Position numbers and translations under genes: made by a program
DNA from: Pseudopedobacter saltans
GTDB lineage: Bacteria > Bacteroidota > Bacteroidia > Chitinophagales > Chitinophagaceae
Assembly (NCBI GenBank): GCA_003241175.1
Contig: QFOI01000165.1
Span: 1-7,544, forward strand
Length of the DNA: 7,544 bases
Direction of reading: 5' to 3'
Shown here: positions 7,350-7,544 of the stretch, piece by piece
Position numbering within the stretch: position 1 is the stretch's first letter
Layout: each line of letters opens with the position of its first letter
The notes under the pieces: generated by a model
What the model saw: only the letters and a program-made list of their open reading frames with translations
What the model was told of the DNA's origin: nothing
The model's database searches: none

Positions 7350-7544
7350 TCATTTAGCCTCCCAAGGTTCTTCGACACCTTTTAGCAATTTCATTAGTAT
7401 TAAAGTATTGCTATACTCTTCACTCATTCTTGCTATTCGTAATCTTTCATCATTTAATAGTTGCAGTTCCACTTTATCCTTACTTTTAATAATAAAATTG
7501 GCACTACTTTGAATCTCAATTATTTTTCGATAATCATGGAAATA
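7350..7544 (-). CDS. C-terminal fragment of an unrecognised protein (5' end outside window)
   Basis: An open frame enters from the right edge and runs 64 codons to a TGA at 7352-7350. The fragment begins YFHDYRKIIEIQ, continues through a charged stretch FIIKSKDKVELQLL (17-30) and ends with an amphipathic, probably helical segment RLRIARMSEEYSNTLILMKL (35-54) and the tail GVEEPWEAK. The hydrophobic/charged spacing and reasonable codon use make it look like real coding sequence, but it could also be a chance open frame at an edge. I do not recognise the family. It is on the same strand as the 210-residue gene and ends 106 bases before it, so it is the upstream neighbour, possibly but not necessarily co-transcribed. 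Confidence 0.55.
   Translation of the reverse strand, partial: YFHDYRKIIEIQSSANFIIKSKDKVELQLLNDERLRIARMSEEYSNTLILMKLLKGVEEPWEAK

Overview
The window looks like a stretch of an accessory, defence-type region from an AT-rich bacterium, most likely a member of the Bacteroidota. The lineage call is inference. It rests on strong A/T bias, start codons without a recognisable Shine-Dalgarno sequence, and the style of the encoded proteins. No rRNA, tRNA or core housekeeping gene is present to confirm it. All four coding regions lie on the minus strand, so the window reads naturally from right to left.

Layout in transcription order. (1) 7544-7350: the last 64 codons of an unrecognised protein whose start lies outside the window. 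(2) 7243-6611: a complete 210-residue soluble protein of unknown function that resembles DUF6037-type proteins. (3) 6610-6234: a 377-base AT-rich gap with no convincing gene. (4) 6233-5136: a complete 365-residue protein ending in a DpnII/MboI-like PD-(D/E)XK nuclease domain, with no methyltransferase beside it. (5) 5135-4934: a 202-base gap containing a hairpin. (6) 4933 to beyond base 1: a very large open frame of at least 1,644 codons that runs off the left edge. It encodes an N-terminal PD-(D/E)XK nuclease domain of Cap4/DUF4297 type, a central STAND-type P-loop NTPase, and a C-terminal part of more than 1,000 residues with no obvious motif.

The main interest is the large protein. An N-terminal nuclease, a STAND NTPase and a huge C-terminal sensor-like region together form the architecture of bacterial antiviral STAND (Avs/AVAST-like) immune receptors. 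In those systems, recognition of a phage protein drives oligomerisation and switches on the effector nuclease. I cannot assign it to a named Avs type, because its C-terminus is cut off and no search was possible. The second nuclease and the DUF6037-like protein lie on the same strand but are separated by gaps of 202, 377 and 106 bases. This fits a defence island of separately acquired modules better than one tight operon. Whether they cooperate is unknown.
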